Translations under genes and position numbers: made by a program
In this document: piece by piece, positions 18,917-28,521 of the stretch
Layout: every line of letters begins with the position of its first letter
How positions within the stretch are numbered: position 1 is the first letter of the stretch
Notes under the pieces: generated by a model
Database searches by the model: none
Seen by the model: the letters and a program-made list of their open reading frames with translations, nothing else
What the model was told of the DNA's origin: nothing
Assembly: GCA_902761625.1 (NCBI GenBank)
Contig: CACWLH010000001.1
Span: forward strand, 1 to 64,000
Direction of reading: 5' to 3'
Source of the DNA: an uncultured Erysipelotrichaceae bacterium
GTDB taxonomy: Bacteria > Bacillota_I > Bacilli_A > Erysipelotrichales > Erysipelotrichaceae
DNA: 64,000 nt

Positions 18917-19768
18917 ATGACAAGGAAGAACAAAAAAAGTCATCACAGCTCAAACGGGCTGCCGATCGCTCTGAGCATCTTCCTCTCCATTCTTCTGATC
19001 GCAATGATCGCATTGGGTCTGCGGTTAAGGGAACAGGAGATCGCCATCCATGAAGCGGAAGAGAGAATGATCGAAACCCCGTATGTGTCCAATGTCTATG
19101 ACTGGAACAATCTGAGCTGGGACGGTGATTATGCATATTATGAAGATGACCGCTGGTATTCCATCCAGGGAATCGATGTTTCCGCACATCAGGAGATCAT
19201 CGACTGGGATGCCGTCAAGGCATCCGGCGTGGAATTTGCGATGATCCGCTGCGGATACCGCGGCTATCAGTACGGCTATGTATATGAGGATGAATACTTT
19301 GACCGCAATATACAGGAAGCCAAACGGGTCGGTATCAAAGTCGGCGTTTATTTCTACTCCCAGGCAATCAGTCCCGAAGAGGCGCGGGAGGAGGCGGACT
19401 TCACACTGGCAAAGATCAAAGACTATGAAATTGATCTTCCGGTTGTCTTTGATATGGAGGAATCGGATACCGGTCCCAACGGAAGAATCCTTTCCTTAAG
19501 CAGAGAAGAAAAAACGGAGTGCGCCGTGACATTCCTGCACAGAATCCAGAATGCCGGCTACACACCGATGGTTTACAACAGCACACTGCTGTTTGAAGAA
19601 CTGTTTGTGACAGAATACATCCAGGAATTTGATATCTGGGTGGCGGAATACGGACCGTATCCGAGATATCCGTATGAATTCTCCATCTGGCAGTACACAT
19701 CATCCGGAACCGTCCCCGGCATAGAGGGCGGAACGGATATGGATCTGCTGTTCATATCAAAAGAATGA
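18917..19768 (+). CDS. Membrane-anchored GH25 muramidase (lysozyme)
   Basis: Peptidoglycan hydrolase cutting the MurNAc-GlcNAc bond. The 283 residues have an N-terminal anchor (about residues 15-38, LPIALSIFLSILLIAMIALGL), a linker and the GH25 barrel with GIDVSAHQ, GVYFYSQA, VVFDMEES and DIWVAEYG; the acidic residues expected at the active site are in GIDVS and FDMEES. The start at 18917 is preferred over 18884, which lies inside the terminator hairpin of the preceding gene. No RBS is seen; TGTTAAACT ends 7 bases before the ATG, so this mRNA may also be leaderless. Confidence 0.88.
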   Translation: MTRKNKKSHHSSNGLPIALSIFLSILLIAMIALGLRLREQEIAIHEAEERMIETPYVSNVYDWNNLSWDGDYAYYEDDRWYSIQGIDVSAHQEIIDWDAVKASGVEFAMIRCGYRGYQYGYVYEDEYFDRNIQEAKRVGIKVGVYFYSQAISPEEAREEADFTLAKIKDYEIDLPVVFDMEESDTGPNGRILSLSREEKTECAVTFLHRIQNAGYTPMVYNSTLLFEELFVTEYIQEFDIWVAEYGPYPRYPYEFSIWQYTSSGTVPGIEGGTDMDLLFISKE

Positions 19769-19786
19769 GCAGGATCACTGCTCATT
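19764..19786. terminator. Bidirectional terminator between convergent genes
   Basis: AATGAGCAG and CTGCTCATT (arms from 19764 and to 19786) with loop GATCA. The hairpin contains the stop codons of both convergent genes. Confidence 0.7.
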
Positions 19787-20392
19787 TTCAACATCCTTTT
19801 CACGCATGAGAGTACGGATGAATTCAGGCTGTATGGTTCCTCTGGAATAATCCCTGACCACATCGAGAATATCTTTCCTCTCAGTCTGGATGATGCAGGT
19901 GACCTGTTCATCGTAATCCTGGGAAATGATATCCGTATTCCTTCTCAGCCAGTTTTCAAGAGTTCCGGACATATCATAAGGATAGGTGATTTTCCATTCA
20001 TCATACGGCACATCAATTGTCTTTTTCGCATGGGCAAGGGCATCGGCCACCGCGCCTGAGTAAGCACGGATCAGTCCGCCCGCTCCGAGTTTGACGCCGC
20101 CGAAATATCTGACCACGCATGCGGTCACATCCGAGAGTCCGCTTTTGCGGATGCTTTCAAGCATCGGCACTCCGGCGGTTCCGGAGGGCTCCTTATTATC
20201 GCTGGAACGCTGGATCATATTGTTTTCTCCGCATACATAGGCCGTGCATACATGGGTGGCATCGGGATATTCCTTACGGATATATTCAATATACCTGCGT
20301 GCTTCCTCTTCCGTATCGCATCTGTCGACACAGGCGATGAATCTGGAACGGTTGATCACGGTTTCTTCTCTGTATTCTTCTTTCAGCCGCAT
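19775..20392 (-). CDS. YigZ/IMPACT family protein
   Basis: 205 residues, UPF0029 (IMPACT N-terminal) fold with a YigZ-type C-terminal ferredoxin-like domain (DUF1949). Family signatures: SRFIACV at the start, DATHVCTAYVCGE, DNKEPSGTAGVPML and VVRYFGGVKLGAGGLIRAYS. In bacteria its role is unsettled; relatives have been linked to translation control and proline-peptide handling. RBS AGAGGA before the ATG. Divergent from mutL, with which it shares 50 bases of promoter region. Confidence 0.92.
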   Translation of the reverse strand: MRLKEEYREETVINRSRFIACVDRCDTEEEARRYIEYIRKEYPDATHVCTAYVCGENNMIQRSSDNKEPSGTAGVPMLESIRKSGLSDVTACVVRYFGGVKLGAGGLIRAYSGAVADALAHAKKTIDVPYDEWKITYPYDMSGTLENWLRRNTDIISQDYDEQVTCIIQTERKDILDVVRDYSRGTIQPEFIRTLMREKDVENEQ

Positions 20393-20442
20393 AAATCCTC
20401 TTTCGTCATATCTATTGTATAATATCTTGAAAGGAAATCACT

Positions 20443-22329
20443 ATGGGAAGAATTCAGCAGCTGGATTCCCAGACCGCCAACATGATCGCCGCCGGCGAAG
20501 TGGTGGAAAGGCCGATGGGAGTTGTAAAAGAACTTGTGGATAACGCGATCGATGCCGGTTCAACGAGAATCGACATCGCCATTGAGGAGGGCGGAATCTC
20601 GAAAATCACAATCCGCGACAACGGCTCGGGTATGGATGCCGAAGATGCGCAGATGGCTTTCAAACGCCATGCGACCTCCAAGATCAGAACACAGAACGAT
20701 CTCTGGTCGATTCATACACTGGGATTCCGCGGTGAGGCGCTTCCTTCGATCGCTTCCGTTTCAAAGCTGACGATGATCACAAGCGACGGAAATGAATCCA
20801 CAAAAATCACGGTCGAATACGGTCAGACTGTTTCGGTCAGCGCATATCCGTGCAATCAGGGAACCGAGATCACAGTGGAAGGTCTTTTCTACCGCACTCC
20901 GGCGAGATTGAAACACATGCGTTCCGCATCATATGAGGCATCCCTGATCCAGGATGTCATTGTCCGCTTCGCATTGTCCCATCCGGAGATTTCATTCCAT
21001 CTGATTTCCGACGGACGCGACGCGTTCCGCACCAGCGGACAGGGCGACCTGCTGGAAGTGCTGTTTCAGGCGGGCGGCAGAGCCGTGGCGGAAAACGCGG
21101 TCAAAGCCGAATTTGAGGATTTCGATTATAAAGTGCGCGGCTATATTGTCAAACCGATGATCACCCGTGCCTCACGTTCCAACATGTATGTGTTCCTCAA
21201 CGGACGTATGGTCCGCACCTATAAACTGTATAAAGCAATCCAGGACGGATATGAGGATTTCATCGTCAAAGGAAGATATCCGATCTGTGTACTCAATATT
21301 GAAATGGATCCGAGACTCCTTGATGTCAATGTGCATCCCTCCAAATGGGAAGTGCGTCTGTCCAAGGAAATCCAGCTTGAATATCTGATCCGCGACAATG
21401 TGCGCAGAATTCTTGCAGGTGCGCCGCTGGCCCCGAAGGTGGAACCGGCTGCCGCAAGAACGGAATATTATGAACCGATCTCGTTTGATACGGACAGCCT
21501 GATCCGGGAAGCGGAAAGAAAGCAGGCATATTCCGCAAAGAAGCCGGCACCAACACCCGTCATTCAGGAAGAGACAAAAACACCGCAGGAAACAATCCCG
21601 GCAGAGCCGGTGAAGGAAACACCGGTTTACAGACCGGATGAGAAAACATATGAGGCGATCGTCAATGAGGCGAAACAGGATGAGGAGATCCTGCGCAGCC
21701 TCAGCGAAAGCGTGAAAGAACCGGAGGCGGCCTATACGCCGAAGAAGGAATCTCCTTCTTTTCCGCATATGGATGTGATCGGCCAGTTCCATGAGAAGTT
21801 CATTCTCTGTGCCGTCAAGGACGGTCTTGCCATCATTGACCAGCATGCCGCCCAGGAACGGGTTCATTATGAAGAATATTGTGAAAAGCTGAATACCAAT
21901 CCGGTGATGCTGGACACATTGGTTCCGCTTGTGATCCATGCCGGCAGCGATCTCATCGCAAGGGTGGATGAAATCAATCAGGCCGCGGCTGATCTGCATA
22001 TCACGTTTGAACCGTTCGGTCCCGATACCCTGGCGGTGCGCAGTGTGCCCGCATGGATGAAAGACCTTGAGGAAATACCGTTCCTTGAGGATGTGATCGA
22101 TCAGTTCCGCAATGACCGTGAATCCAAATACACCCGCATGGAGAAAAAACGGATCGCCACCATGGCATGCCATCATTCCATCCGCTTCAACCGCTCACTC
22201 ACCATGAATGAGATGAAGGAAGTGGTCAGACAGCTCTCCCTGTGCGAGAATCCGTACCACTGCCCTCATGGCAGACCGACGTTCGTCATTCTGGATGAGA
22301 AGGAACTGACCAAGGAGTTTCTGCGATGA
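20443..22329 (+). CDS. mutL: DNA mismatch repair protein MutL
   Basis: ATPase and nicking endonuclease that links mismatch recognition by MutS to strand removal. The 628 residues include the GHKL ATPase motifs NMIAAGEVVERP, ELVDNAIDAG, DNGSGM and GFRGEALPSI, a Pro/Glu-rich linker (about 330-440) and the C-terminal dimerisation domain. DQHAAQERVHYE (from about residue 466) fits the endonuclease motif DQHA-X2-E-X4-E, so this is the nicking type found in bacteria without MutH. mutS is not in the window. It overlaps miaA by 4 bases. Confidence 0.97.
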   Translation: MGRIQQLDSQTANMIAAGEVVERPMGVVKELVDNAIDAGSTRIDIAIEEGGISKITIRDNGSGMDAEDAQMAFKRHATSKIRTQNDLWSIHTLGFRGEALPSIASVSKLTMITSDGNESTKITVEYGQTVSVSAYPCNQGTEITVEGLFYRTPARLKHMRSASYEASLIQDVIVRFALSHPEISFHLISDGRDAFRTSGQGDLLEVLFQAGGRAVAENAVKAEFEDFDYKVRGYIVKPMITRASRSNMYVFLNGRMVRTYKLYKAIQDGYEDFIVKGRYPICVLNIEMDPRLLDVNVHPSKWEVRLSKEIQLEYLIRDNVRRILAGAPLAPKVEPAAARTEYYEPISFDTDSLIREAERKQAYSAKKPAPTPVIQEETKTPQETIPAEPVKETPVYRPDEKTYEAIVNEAKQDEEILRSLSESVKEPEAAYTPKKESPSFPHMDVIGQFHEKFILCAVKDGLAIIDQHAAQERVHYEEYCEKLNTNPVMLDTLVPLVIHAGSDLIARVDEINQAAADLHITFEPFGPDTLAVRSVPAWMKDLEEIPFLEDVIDQFRNDRESKYTRMEKKRIATMACHHSIRFNRSLTMNEMKEVVRQLSLCENPYHCPHGRPTFVILDEKELTKEFLR

Positions 22330-23225
22330 AGAAGGTGCTTGTGATTGCCGGACCCACCGCCGTGGGCAAAACCTCCTTTTCCATACAGATGGCAAAGAAA
22401 CTGAATGCGGAAATCATCAGCGGTGATTCCATTCAGGTCTACAAAGGCTTTGATATCGGTTCGGGAAAAGTCACTGAAGAAGAAAAAGAGGGGATCGTGC
22501 ATCATCTGATCGATATCCGCGATCCGAAAGAGCCATACAGTGCCGCCGACTTTCAGAAGATGGCAAGAGAGATCATTGATCACACCGAAGGCGTCAGTAT
22601 CATCTGCGGAGGCACCGGGCTTTATCTGAAATCCTGTCTGTACGATTATACATTCAATGAGGAATCGGGCTCCTTTGCCAGTGAACATCTGGAAAAGCTG
22701 AGCAATGAGGAGCTTTATCAAAGACTTCTGGAAACCGATCCGAAACAGGCTGAGAAGATCCATCCCAACAACCGCAGAAGGGTATTGAGATGTCTGACCA
22801 TCGCTGAACGCAGCGGCATGAAACAAAGTGAAATTGAAGCTTCCCAGAAACATGAAATGCTTTATGACGCTTTCATTGCCGGCTGCACCATGGAACGCTC
22901 AGAACTCTATGAACGCATCAACCGCAGAGTGGAAATGATGTTTGAGGCAGGCCTTGAGCAGGAGATCGCTTCTCTTCTGGAATCAGGCATCGAATTTGAT
23001 GATCCGGCCATGAAGGGAATCGGCTATAAGGAATGGTCCGGATATTTCCGGGGAAATATGAGCGCTGTGGAAGTGAAGGAAGAGATCCAGAAACATTCCA
23101 GACAATTCGCCAAACGGCAGTACACATGGCTGAATCACCAGATGCCGGTGCACTGGTTTGATATCAGCGATGAAAAAGACTGTCAGCGGATTGTCAGCGA
23201 AATCATGGATTGGAGCGGAGTATGA
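22326..23225 (+). CDS. miaA: tRNA dimethylallyltransferase MiaA
   Basis: Adds the dimethylallyl group to A37 of tRNAs that read UNN codons, using DMAPP from the MEP pathway (ispE is 10 kb upstream). The 299 residues begin with the P-loop GPTAVGKTSFS and show SGDSIQVYKGFDIGSGK, GGTGLYL and the C-terminal AKRQYTW. The mutL-miaA order is conserved. The stop overlaps the start of the following membrane protein gene (ATGA). Confidence 0.97.
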   Translation: MKKVLVIAGPTAVGKTSFSIQMAKKLNAEIISGDSIQVYKGFDIGSGKVTEEEKEGIVHHLIDIRDPKEPYSAADFQKMAREIIDHTEGVSIICGGTGLYLKSCLYDYTFNEESGSFASEHLEKLSNEELYQRLLETDPKQAEKIHPNNRRRVLRCLTIAERSGMKQSEIEASQKHEMLYDAFIAGCTMERSELYERINRRVEMMFEAGLEQEIASLLESGIEFDDPAMKGIGYKEWSGYFRGNMSAVEVKEEIQKHSRQFAKRQYTWLNHQMPVHWFDISDEKDCQRIVSEIMDWSGV

Positions 23226-23776
23226 ACTATTTGAAAACAATCAAACAGAATATCATGAACGAAGCAGTCGGCAGAGGTCTGATTGCCGGAGGCATCATCA
23301 GTCTGCTGGTCATGCTGTTTCTGATGTTTCTCAGACTGAAGCCGCATTTCCTTGTGCCGATGCTGGACACACTGGTGATCAGCGGTGTCAGTGTGCTGGT
23401 ATTCTGGATATTCAGTCTGCGCAGAAGCGGTGCGCTTTCAAAGCGGGTGTCTTCTTTGGAAAGAATCAGCGGACCGATTGACAATGATGTGATCCGCTCT
23501 GTTTCAAAAGATACCGCCTTTGGAGACAGATGGCTGGCAGTCGGAACGAAAAACAGATACAGATTCTGGACAAAGGATATGCTTGAAGATGTCAGACTGG
23601 TTTCCAACAACCCCAAAGCGAAGCAGGCGATCCTGGAACTGAAAAACCGCAATGGCCAGACGGACAAGGCGATCGTTTACAAATCAGACGCATTGAATGA
23701 GAAAGTATCACATTGGATGCATGATCATGCGGAAATCGCTCATAATGTTAATGATTTGACTTTGGGTCAAATGTGA
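23222..23776 (+). CDS. Hypothetical membrane protein after miaA
   Basis: 184 residues. Two hydrophobic helices (about 22-40 and 46-62) are followed by a soluble domain with alternating strands (DRWLAVGTKNRYRFWTKDML) that might be PH-like; I do not recognise a family. The ATG at 23222 overlaps the miaA stop and follows GGAGCGGAG. Its last codons contain the -35 box of the next gene. Confidence 0.65.
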   Translation: MNYLKTIKQNIMNEAVGRGLIAGGIISLLVMLFLMFLRLKPHFLVPMLDTLVISGVSVLVFWIFSLRRSGALSKRVSSLERISGPIDNDVIRSVSKDTAFGDRWLAVGTKNRYRFWTKDMLEDVRLVSNNPKAKQAILELKNRNGQTDKAIVYKSDALNEKVSHWMHDHAEIAHNVNDLTLGQM

Positions 23777-23783
23777 TTATTAT
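23756..23783 (+). promoter_or_regulatory. Promoter of the Bax-inhibitor-like gene with inverted repeat
   Basis: TTGACT (23756-23761), 16-base spacer, TATTAT (23778-23783). The repeat TTTGAC-TTTGG-GTCAAA (23755-23771) covers the -35 box and may be a regulator site. Confidence 0.6.
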
Positions 23784-23835
23784 AAAGTTAAGCGATACAA
23801 TGATATCGTGATCCAAAAGAAAGGTGGTAATGATT

Positions 23836-24558
23836 ATGAGTGAATACAACCGTCCTAACGCCGCTTATGCATATGGCTCCGGAATGACACTGAATCAATA
23901 TATCCGCAAGGTGTTTGCGCTGATGGCTGCAGGCCTCGGTGTCACAACTGCCGTTGCACTGTTCGGCTTCATCTCATTTGTGAACCAGGGAATCGTCTAT
24001 AAGCTTCTCATGGGTTCGCCGATGATCGCATTTATCCTGCTGCTGGCAGAGCTCGGATGCGCGGTTGCCATGAGCGCCGGCATCACCCGTTTCTCAACCG
24101 GCACATGCACAGCTCTGTTCATGGTATATTCTGTTCTGACCGGAATCACATTCAGTTTCCTGCCCATGTCATATGGAATCGGCACTGTTTTCACCGCATT
24201 CCTGTTTGCGGCAGTTCTGTTTGTATGCTGCGCAGTGATCGGCTACACAACCAATGTTGATCTGACAAAGTTCTCCGGACTTCTGTTCGGCGCACTGCTT
24301 GCCCTGATCATCATGACCGTTGTTTCCATGTTTGTCCCGATGCTCAGAAACAGCCTGTTTATCGGTTATGCAGGCCTGCTGATCTTCCTTGCTCTTACCG
24401 CATTTGACATGCAGAAGATCAAACATTTCTACTACGGAACAGGCGATGGTGATACAATCAGAGCAAACCTCGCAGTCTACTCCGCATTCCAGCTCTATCT
24501 GGACTTCATCAATATCTTCCTCTACATTCTGAGGATTCTCGGCAACCGGAGAGACTGA
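23836..24558 (+). CDS. Bax inhibitor-1/YccA family membrane protein
   Basis: 240 residues, seven predicted membrane helices, with the family pattern LNQYIRKVFALMAAGLGVT at the start and FDMQKIKHFYY near residue 200, followed by YSAFQLYLDFINIFLYILRI. Bacterial members such as YetJ are pH-sensitive calcium leak channels; others bind FtsH. The ATG at 23836 lies 8 bases after AGGTGG; earlier in-frame starts are too close to the RBS. Monocistronic with its own promoter and terminator. Confidence 0.9.
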   Translation: MSEYNRPNAAYAYGSGMTLNQYIRKVFALMAAGLGVTTAVALFGFISFVNQGIVYKLLMGSPMIAFILLLAELGCAVAMSAGITRFSTGTCTALFMVYSVLTGITFSFLPMSYGIGTVFTAFLFAAVLFVCCAVIGYTTNVDLTKFSGLLFGALLALIIMTVVSMFVPMLRNSLFIGYAGLLIFLALTAFDMQKIKHFYYGTGDGDTIRANLAVYSAFQLYLDFINIFLYILRILGNRRD

Positions 24559-24580
24559 CCCGTCTGAAAGAGGGTTTTAC

Positions 24581-24611
24581 GCAGGTTCCCTTCAAGAGAA
24601 CCTGCTTTTTT
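24581..24611 (+). terminator. Terminator of the Bax-inhibitor-like gene
   Basis: GCAGGTTC (24581-24588) with GAACCTGC (24598-24605), followed by TTTTTTG. Confidence 0.88.
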
Positions 24612-24631
24612 GTTAAAGGGAGGATCATTCC

Positions 24632-25336
24632 ATGAGACTCGAAGAATACAGATTTACCGATTATTATCATCAGTTCATCACCATCGAGGCGGATGAACTG
24701 ACTGATCAATTGAAAGATACGTTCGATGTGCACGATGATGACTGCTATGCCTTATGTTCATCCTATTGCGCCAGGGACGGTCTGCTGGAATTCAATGTGC
24801 TTTCCATCGGTCCGGACTGGAGCACCTGCACAAAAGGACTTGAAAACAAAGAAATGCTCGGTTATTTTACGATTGACCAGGTGTTTGACAAAGAAGCCAG
24901 AATCGTCGATCCGGATTTCCAGATGATCGCGAAAAACGCGCCGTTTCTCGGTGAAATGGACAGCGGTCTGGATGAAGACTTTCTCAAGACAAGACTCGAT
25001 CCGAGACTTGATCTGTTGAGAGACACAGCCTATCCCGATATCGTTCTGGCAGGCATTCTCATTGATCAGACCATCCAGGAATATGATGTCCGCATCATCG
25101 GCGTCAAGGGACCGTTCCTTTTGACATCCATGGAGGATGAGCCGGAAACGGACATCGGCATCCATATGGATGAACCGCTTTACACACTTCCGTATATTTA
25201 TGACGGCGAATGCCATCTCTATGCCATGTATGCGGGAGACAATCTTTCCAAGGATGAGATTCAGGAAAGAGACAGGCTCATCAATGAGATGAACCGCTAC
25301 GGCATCACTTTTCACGGCATCAGACTCAGAAACTGA
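24632..25336 (+). CDS. Hypothetical acidic protein
   Basis: 234 residues, soluble, rich in Asp and Glu. No family recognised. An N-terminal half with scattered cysteines (DDDCYALCSSYCARD) is joined to a C-terminal part (DIGIHMDEPLYTLPYIYDGECHLYAMYAGD). RBS GGGAGGA. It is followed after 11 bases by the CpXC gene with RBS GCGGAGG, so the two are probably co-transcribed. It may be a cargo or substrate-binding protein of unknown process. Confidence 0.65.
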   Translation: MRLEEYRFTDYYHQFITIEADELTDQLKDTFDVHDDDCYALCSSYCARDGLLEFNVLSIGPDWSTCTKGLENKEMLGYFTIDQVFDKEARIVDPDFQMIAKNAPFLGEMDSGLDEDFLKTRLDPRLDLLRDTAYPDIVLAGILIDQTIQEYDVRIIGVKGPFLLTSMEDEPETDIGIHMDEPLYTLPYIYDGECHLYAMYAGDNLSKDEIQERDRLINEMNRYGITFHGIRLRN

Positions 25337-25347
25337 GCGGAGGAATT

Positions 25348-25992
25348 ATGAGCACATCACATGAAGTCAATTACAAATGTCCGTATTGCGGCAGAGAGTT
25401 CACAATCACTGTCTATGACAGTGTCAACGCGGACAATGATCCGGAACTGAAAGAGCGCTGCATCAGCGGCGATCTGTTCCGTCATTCCTGTCCCCACTGC
25501 AAGACGGATTTCATGATCCAGAATCCGCTGGTTTACTCCGATCCTTCCCGGAAGTTTGTTCTCTGGTTAAGCAACCAGGAGGTTTCCGGCGATCTGTACA
25601 GACTCGCAAAGCCTCTGGATGAGCAGGGCTATACGCTGAGAAGATGCGCAACGCTGCAGGAATTCAGTGAAAAGATCCAGATCTTTGAAGACGGCATCAG
25701 TGACATCGTCGTTGAGCTTGCCAAATATGACAGCTTCATTGAATTCATTGACAACCGCCAGGGCAATCCCGCCGATGTGACTTCGGTGGAATACCAGAGA
25801 ACCGATAACGGCGTCATGAAGATCAATGTGCGCACCGATGACAAGGGACTCTCATTCCTGATTCCCACCGGACCTTTGGAAGAAGAAGTCAAAGCGCAGA
25901 GCGACCGCTATGAGGCGGAAAATGTCACCTTCCCGCGCATCAACAGCGACTGGGTGATCAGTCTGTTCACGGAACCCCAGGGAGAAGCTTAA
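25348..25992 (+). CDS. CpXC domain protein
   Basis: 214 residues. The N-terminal half has CPYC (about 11-14) and CPHC (about 47-50), the paired knuckles of the CpXC zinc-binding domain, with NPLVYSDPSRKFVLWL just after. The C-terminal half is a soluble domain without recognised motifs. CpXC proteins are common in Firmicutes and Bacteroidetes but have no established role. Co-transcribed with the preceding acidic protein. Confidence 0.82.
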   Translation: MSTSHEVNYKCPYCGREFTITVYDSVNADNDPELKERCISGDLFRHSCPHCKTDFMIQNPLVYSDPSRKFVLWLSNQEVSGDLYRLAKPLDEQGYTLRRCATLQEFSEKIQIFEDGISDIVVELAKYDSFIEFIDNRQGNPADVTSVEYQRTDNGVMKINVRTDDKGLSFLIPTGPLEEEVKAQSDRYEAENVTFPRINSDWVISLFTEPQGEA

Positions 25993-26055
25993 AAAAATAC
26001 AACAGAAGGATATCCATCTTACCGCCGGAGTTTGACGGCAGAAAGGACATACCCT

Positions 26056-27510
26056 ATGAAAAAGCTGACATTGCTGCATTCAAATGATATGCATGGTGAC
26101 TTTTTCGAAAGCGAAACAGACGGCATCATGAGCGGCGGCATTTCGCGTCTTGGCGGATATGTGGAAAAGGTCCGCAAAGAGGAGAAGAACACAATCTTCG
26201 CAATTGCCGGCGACATGTTCAGAGGATCGGTCATTGATTCGGATTACATGGGCCTTTCGACCATTGATCTGGTCAATCTGCTTTCACCCGATGTGGCATG
26301 CCCGGGCAATCATGAGGTGGATTACGGAATTGCGCATCTGCTGTTTCTGGAGAAATGCGCCCGTTTCCCGATTGTCTGTTCCAACATGTTTGTGACGATG
26401 AACAATACCCGTCTGTTCACGCCTTATCTCAATATCGAGATTGACGGCATGCGGATTCTGTTCATCGGCATTCTGACCAAAGAGGTTCTGGCCTCCACCA
26501 AAACCGAAAAGATCATCGGCATGCTCATCGATGTGGAGGATGCTGCCAGAGAGGTCGGAGTCATCTGTGACAACTACCGCACCACTTCCACCGATATGAC
26601 CATTCTGTTAACCCACATCGGCATCGAGGATGACCGCAGACTGGCGCAGCTGCTCGATCCGGGCTGGGGTGTGAACATGATCATCGGCGGTCATTCCCAT
26701 ACATCCATGGAACAGCCGGAAATCATCAACGGCATTCCGGTTGTGCAGGCCTCTTACGGCACAAAGCAGATCGGACGCTTTGACATTCTGTATGATGAGC
26801 AGAAGCGTGAAATCCATGAGTGGAAATGGAACTGCATTCCTCTGAATGATGAGACCTGTGAAAAAGACCCGGCGATCGAGGATGTTCTGAACCTTTACCG
26901 GGAAGAATCAGATTTCAAATACAGACGCATCGTGACCCGCCTTGCCAGAAAACTTACTCATCCTTCCCGCACTCAGGAAACGGAATTAGGCAATCTGTAT
27001 GCAGATATGATGCAGGATGACAGCTCCTTTGACATCATGCTGTTCGGCTCGGGAGCCATCCGCAAAGAGGAACTCGGACCGATCGTGGAATATGCGGACA
27101 TGCTGGAAAACACACCGTTTGACGATGTGGTTCATATGCTGGAAGTCACCGGTGCGCAGTTCCGCAGAATGGTTCTGCATATTCTCAGGGATGAAGCATG
27201 GCAGGGACATACGGAGTTTTATCAATTCTCAAAAGGTGTCAGAATCGTATACAGGAAGAGCACGCATGAGCTGCTTGAGTTTAAATTCAACGGTGAGGAT
27301 ATCACCGATGACATGCATCTGAAGATTGCCATGCAGCACTATCACTTCATCAACTTCGATGAATTCCTCGGTGTTCCGTTAAACGAAGTGACACAAAACC
27401 GCCATTCGCGCATTGTCATCACATCCGTGAACAATATCGTCGAGGAATATATGACCCTCCACCAGGGACTGGATGCTCATGTGGAAGGACGGCTTGTGAT
27501 TCTTGAATAA
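26056..27510 (+). CDS. Cytoplasmic bifunctional metallophosphatase/5'-nucleotidase
   Basis: Predicted to remove phosphate from nucleotides. The 484 residues have the metallophosphatase motifs HSNDMHGD (from about residue 7), AIAGDMFRGS, GNHEVDYG and GGHSHT, then a 5'-nucleotidase C-terminal domain (GNLYADMM, GSGAIRKEE, LENTPFDDVV). Unlike surface 5'-nucleotidases it has no signal peptide or anchor, so it acts in the cytosol. The ATG at 26056 follows GAAAGGA; an upstream in-frame start has no RBS. Confidence 0.9.
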   Translation: MKKLTLLHSNDMHGDFFESETDGIMSGGISRLGGYVEKVRKEEKNTIFAIAGDMFRGSVIDSDYMGLSTIDLVNLLSPDVACPGNHEVDYGIAHLLFLEKCARFPIVCSNMFVTMNNTRLFTPYLNIEIDGMRILFIGILTKEVLASTKTEKIIGMLIDVEDAAREVGVICDNYRTTSTDMTILLTHIGIEDDRRLAQLLDPGWGVNMIIGGHSHTSMEQPEIINGIPVVQASYGTKQIGRFDILYDEQKREIHEWKWNCIPLNDETCEKDPAIEDVLNLYREESDFKYRRIVTRLARKLTHPSRTQETELGNLYADMMQDDSSFDIMLFGSGAIRKEELGPIVEYADMLENTPFDDVVHMLEVTGAQFRRMVLHILRDEAWQGHTEFYQFSKGVRIVYRKSTHELLEFKFNGEDITDDMHLKIAMQHYHFINFDEFLGVPLNEVTQNRHSRIVITSVNNIVEEYMTLHQGLDAHVEGRLVILE

Positions 27511-27519
27511 TCCCAACTG

Positions 27520-27547
27520 GAGCTTCTCATACGGGAAGTTCTTTTTT
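27520..27547 (+). terminator. Terminator of the nucleotidase gene
   Basis: GAGCTTC (27520-27526) with GAAGTTC (27535-27541), then TTTTTT. Confidence 0.75.
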
Positions 27548-27561
27548 GAACCGCTGTTCAG

Positions 27562-27615
27562 GAAATGAAAAGAGGATATGAAACGTGCCGTCAATTCGGC
27601 TGATTCATGTCCTCT
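27562..27615 (-). terminator. Terminator of the NIF3-like/rpiR transcript
   Basis: On the minus strand AGAGGACATGAA pairs with TTCATATCCTCT (27615 to 27571) around an inner GCCG/CGGC helix, followed by TTTTCATTTC. Confidence 0.7.
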
Positions 27616-27642
27616 TGTCTTGTTTTCGGTTCAAATCCTGTT

Positions 27643-28521
27643 TTACGGAAGAATATATTGCGAAGCATCACCGGATTTGATGAAAGTCATCGGGATTGTA
27701 TCGGTGCCAAGCGCTTCGGGAAGCCAGTTGAGCATATATTTCATACCCGGTTCCTCGGTGTTGAAATGTCCGCAGGCAAGAATGGCTTTCGGATCGCCGA
27801 GGCAGGCACCGTCACGCATATATTCATTGACCGTATAATCGATCAGTTCCATGGTAATCAGAAGATCAATGTTTTTGATGTTGATCATGGAAATGGTCTC
27901 TTTGTCCGCAAAACCGATCAGATGCATCGGAATGCATGCATTGTGCACAACGGCATCGGGATCACCGATCAGGCGGATACCGTTGAGTCCGGCTCCTTTG
28001 ATGATCATATCCGCCACTTCCCTGACTGTCAGACCGGGCAGGTTCAGCATGACGGGAATGGAGTATTTCACGGAATCATTGATATTGGGAACATAGTACT
28101 TTTCAAGTCCGGTATCATGGAGAAAGCCTTTGAAGATGCCGTCATACCATGTGTTGTTTGCCCCCGGCATACCGGAATGAATGTAATCATGATCGCGCCA
28201 TACAGTAATACCATAATCATCGAGCAGTTTTTTCTTGCGCAGATAAACACTGTTTTTTTCCGCTTCCAGCCAATCCGTATGATCGCCATGGTTCCAGAAC
28301 AGTGCCTCATGGGAGATGATCAGATTCGCTCCGCAGGCGTGTGCTTTTTCAATCACTTCCACGGAAGCGAAACAGGTTGTCACAATACCAGTGCATTCTT
28401 TGTCAATACTTCCGTAAAGCACCTGGTCTCTGCTGAGTGCATCATCGATCGGCTGATTGGTATGAGCGTCTTTTCCTCTGGAATAATCTTTGATTTTCTG
28501 AATCACTTCACTGATCCGCAT
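27643..28521 (-). CDS. NIF3-like dinuclear metal centre protein
   Basis: 292 residues of the NIF3/DUF34 family, hexameric metal proteins; some act as GTP cyclohydrolase I type 2 or metal insertases, but the general role is open. Metal-ligand motifs: NLIISHEALFWNHGD (about residues 65-79) and CGHFNTEEPG near the C-terminus, plus DHDYIHSG. The start at 28521 has AGGAGG 9 bases upstream. It overlaps the end of rpiR, so both are made from one transcript. Placement with RpiR and a PTS permease suggests a sugar- or cofactor-linked role. Confidence 0.85.
   Translation of the reverse strand: MRISEVIQKIKDYSRGKDAHTNQPIDDALSRDQVLYGSIDKECTGIVTTCFASVEVIEKAHACGANLIISHEALFWNHGDHTDWLEAEKNSVYLRKKKLLDDYGITVWRDHDYIHSGMPGANNTWYDGIFKGFLHDTGLEKYYVPNINDSVKYSIPVMLNLPGLTVREVADMIIKGAGLNGIRLIGDPDAVVHNACIPMHLIGFADKETISMINIKNIDLLITMELIDYTVNEYMRDGACLGDPKAILACGHFNTEEPGMKYMLNWLPEALGTDTIPMTFIKSGDASQYILP

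Noticed and set aside
21172-22176. 334-codon frame antisense to mutL
   Set aside because: Shadow of a conserved gene; rich in Cys, His and Arg with no recognisable domain.
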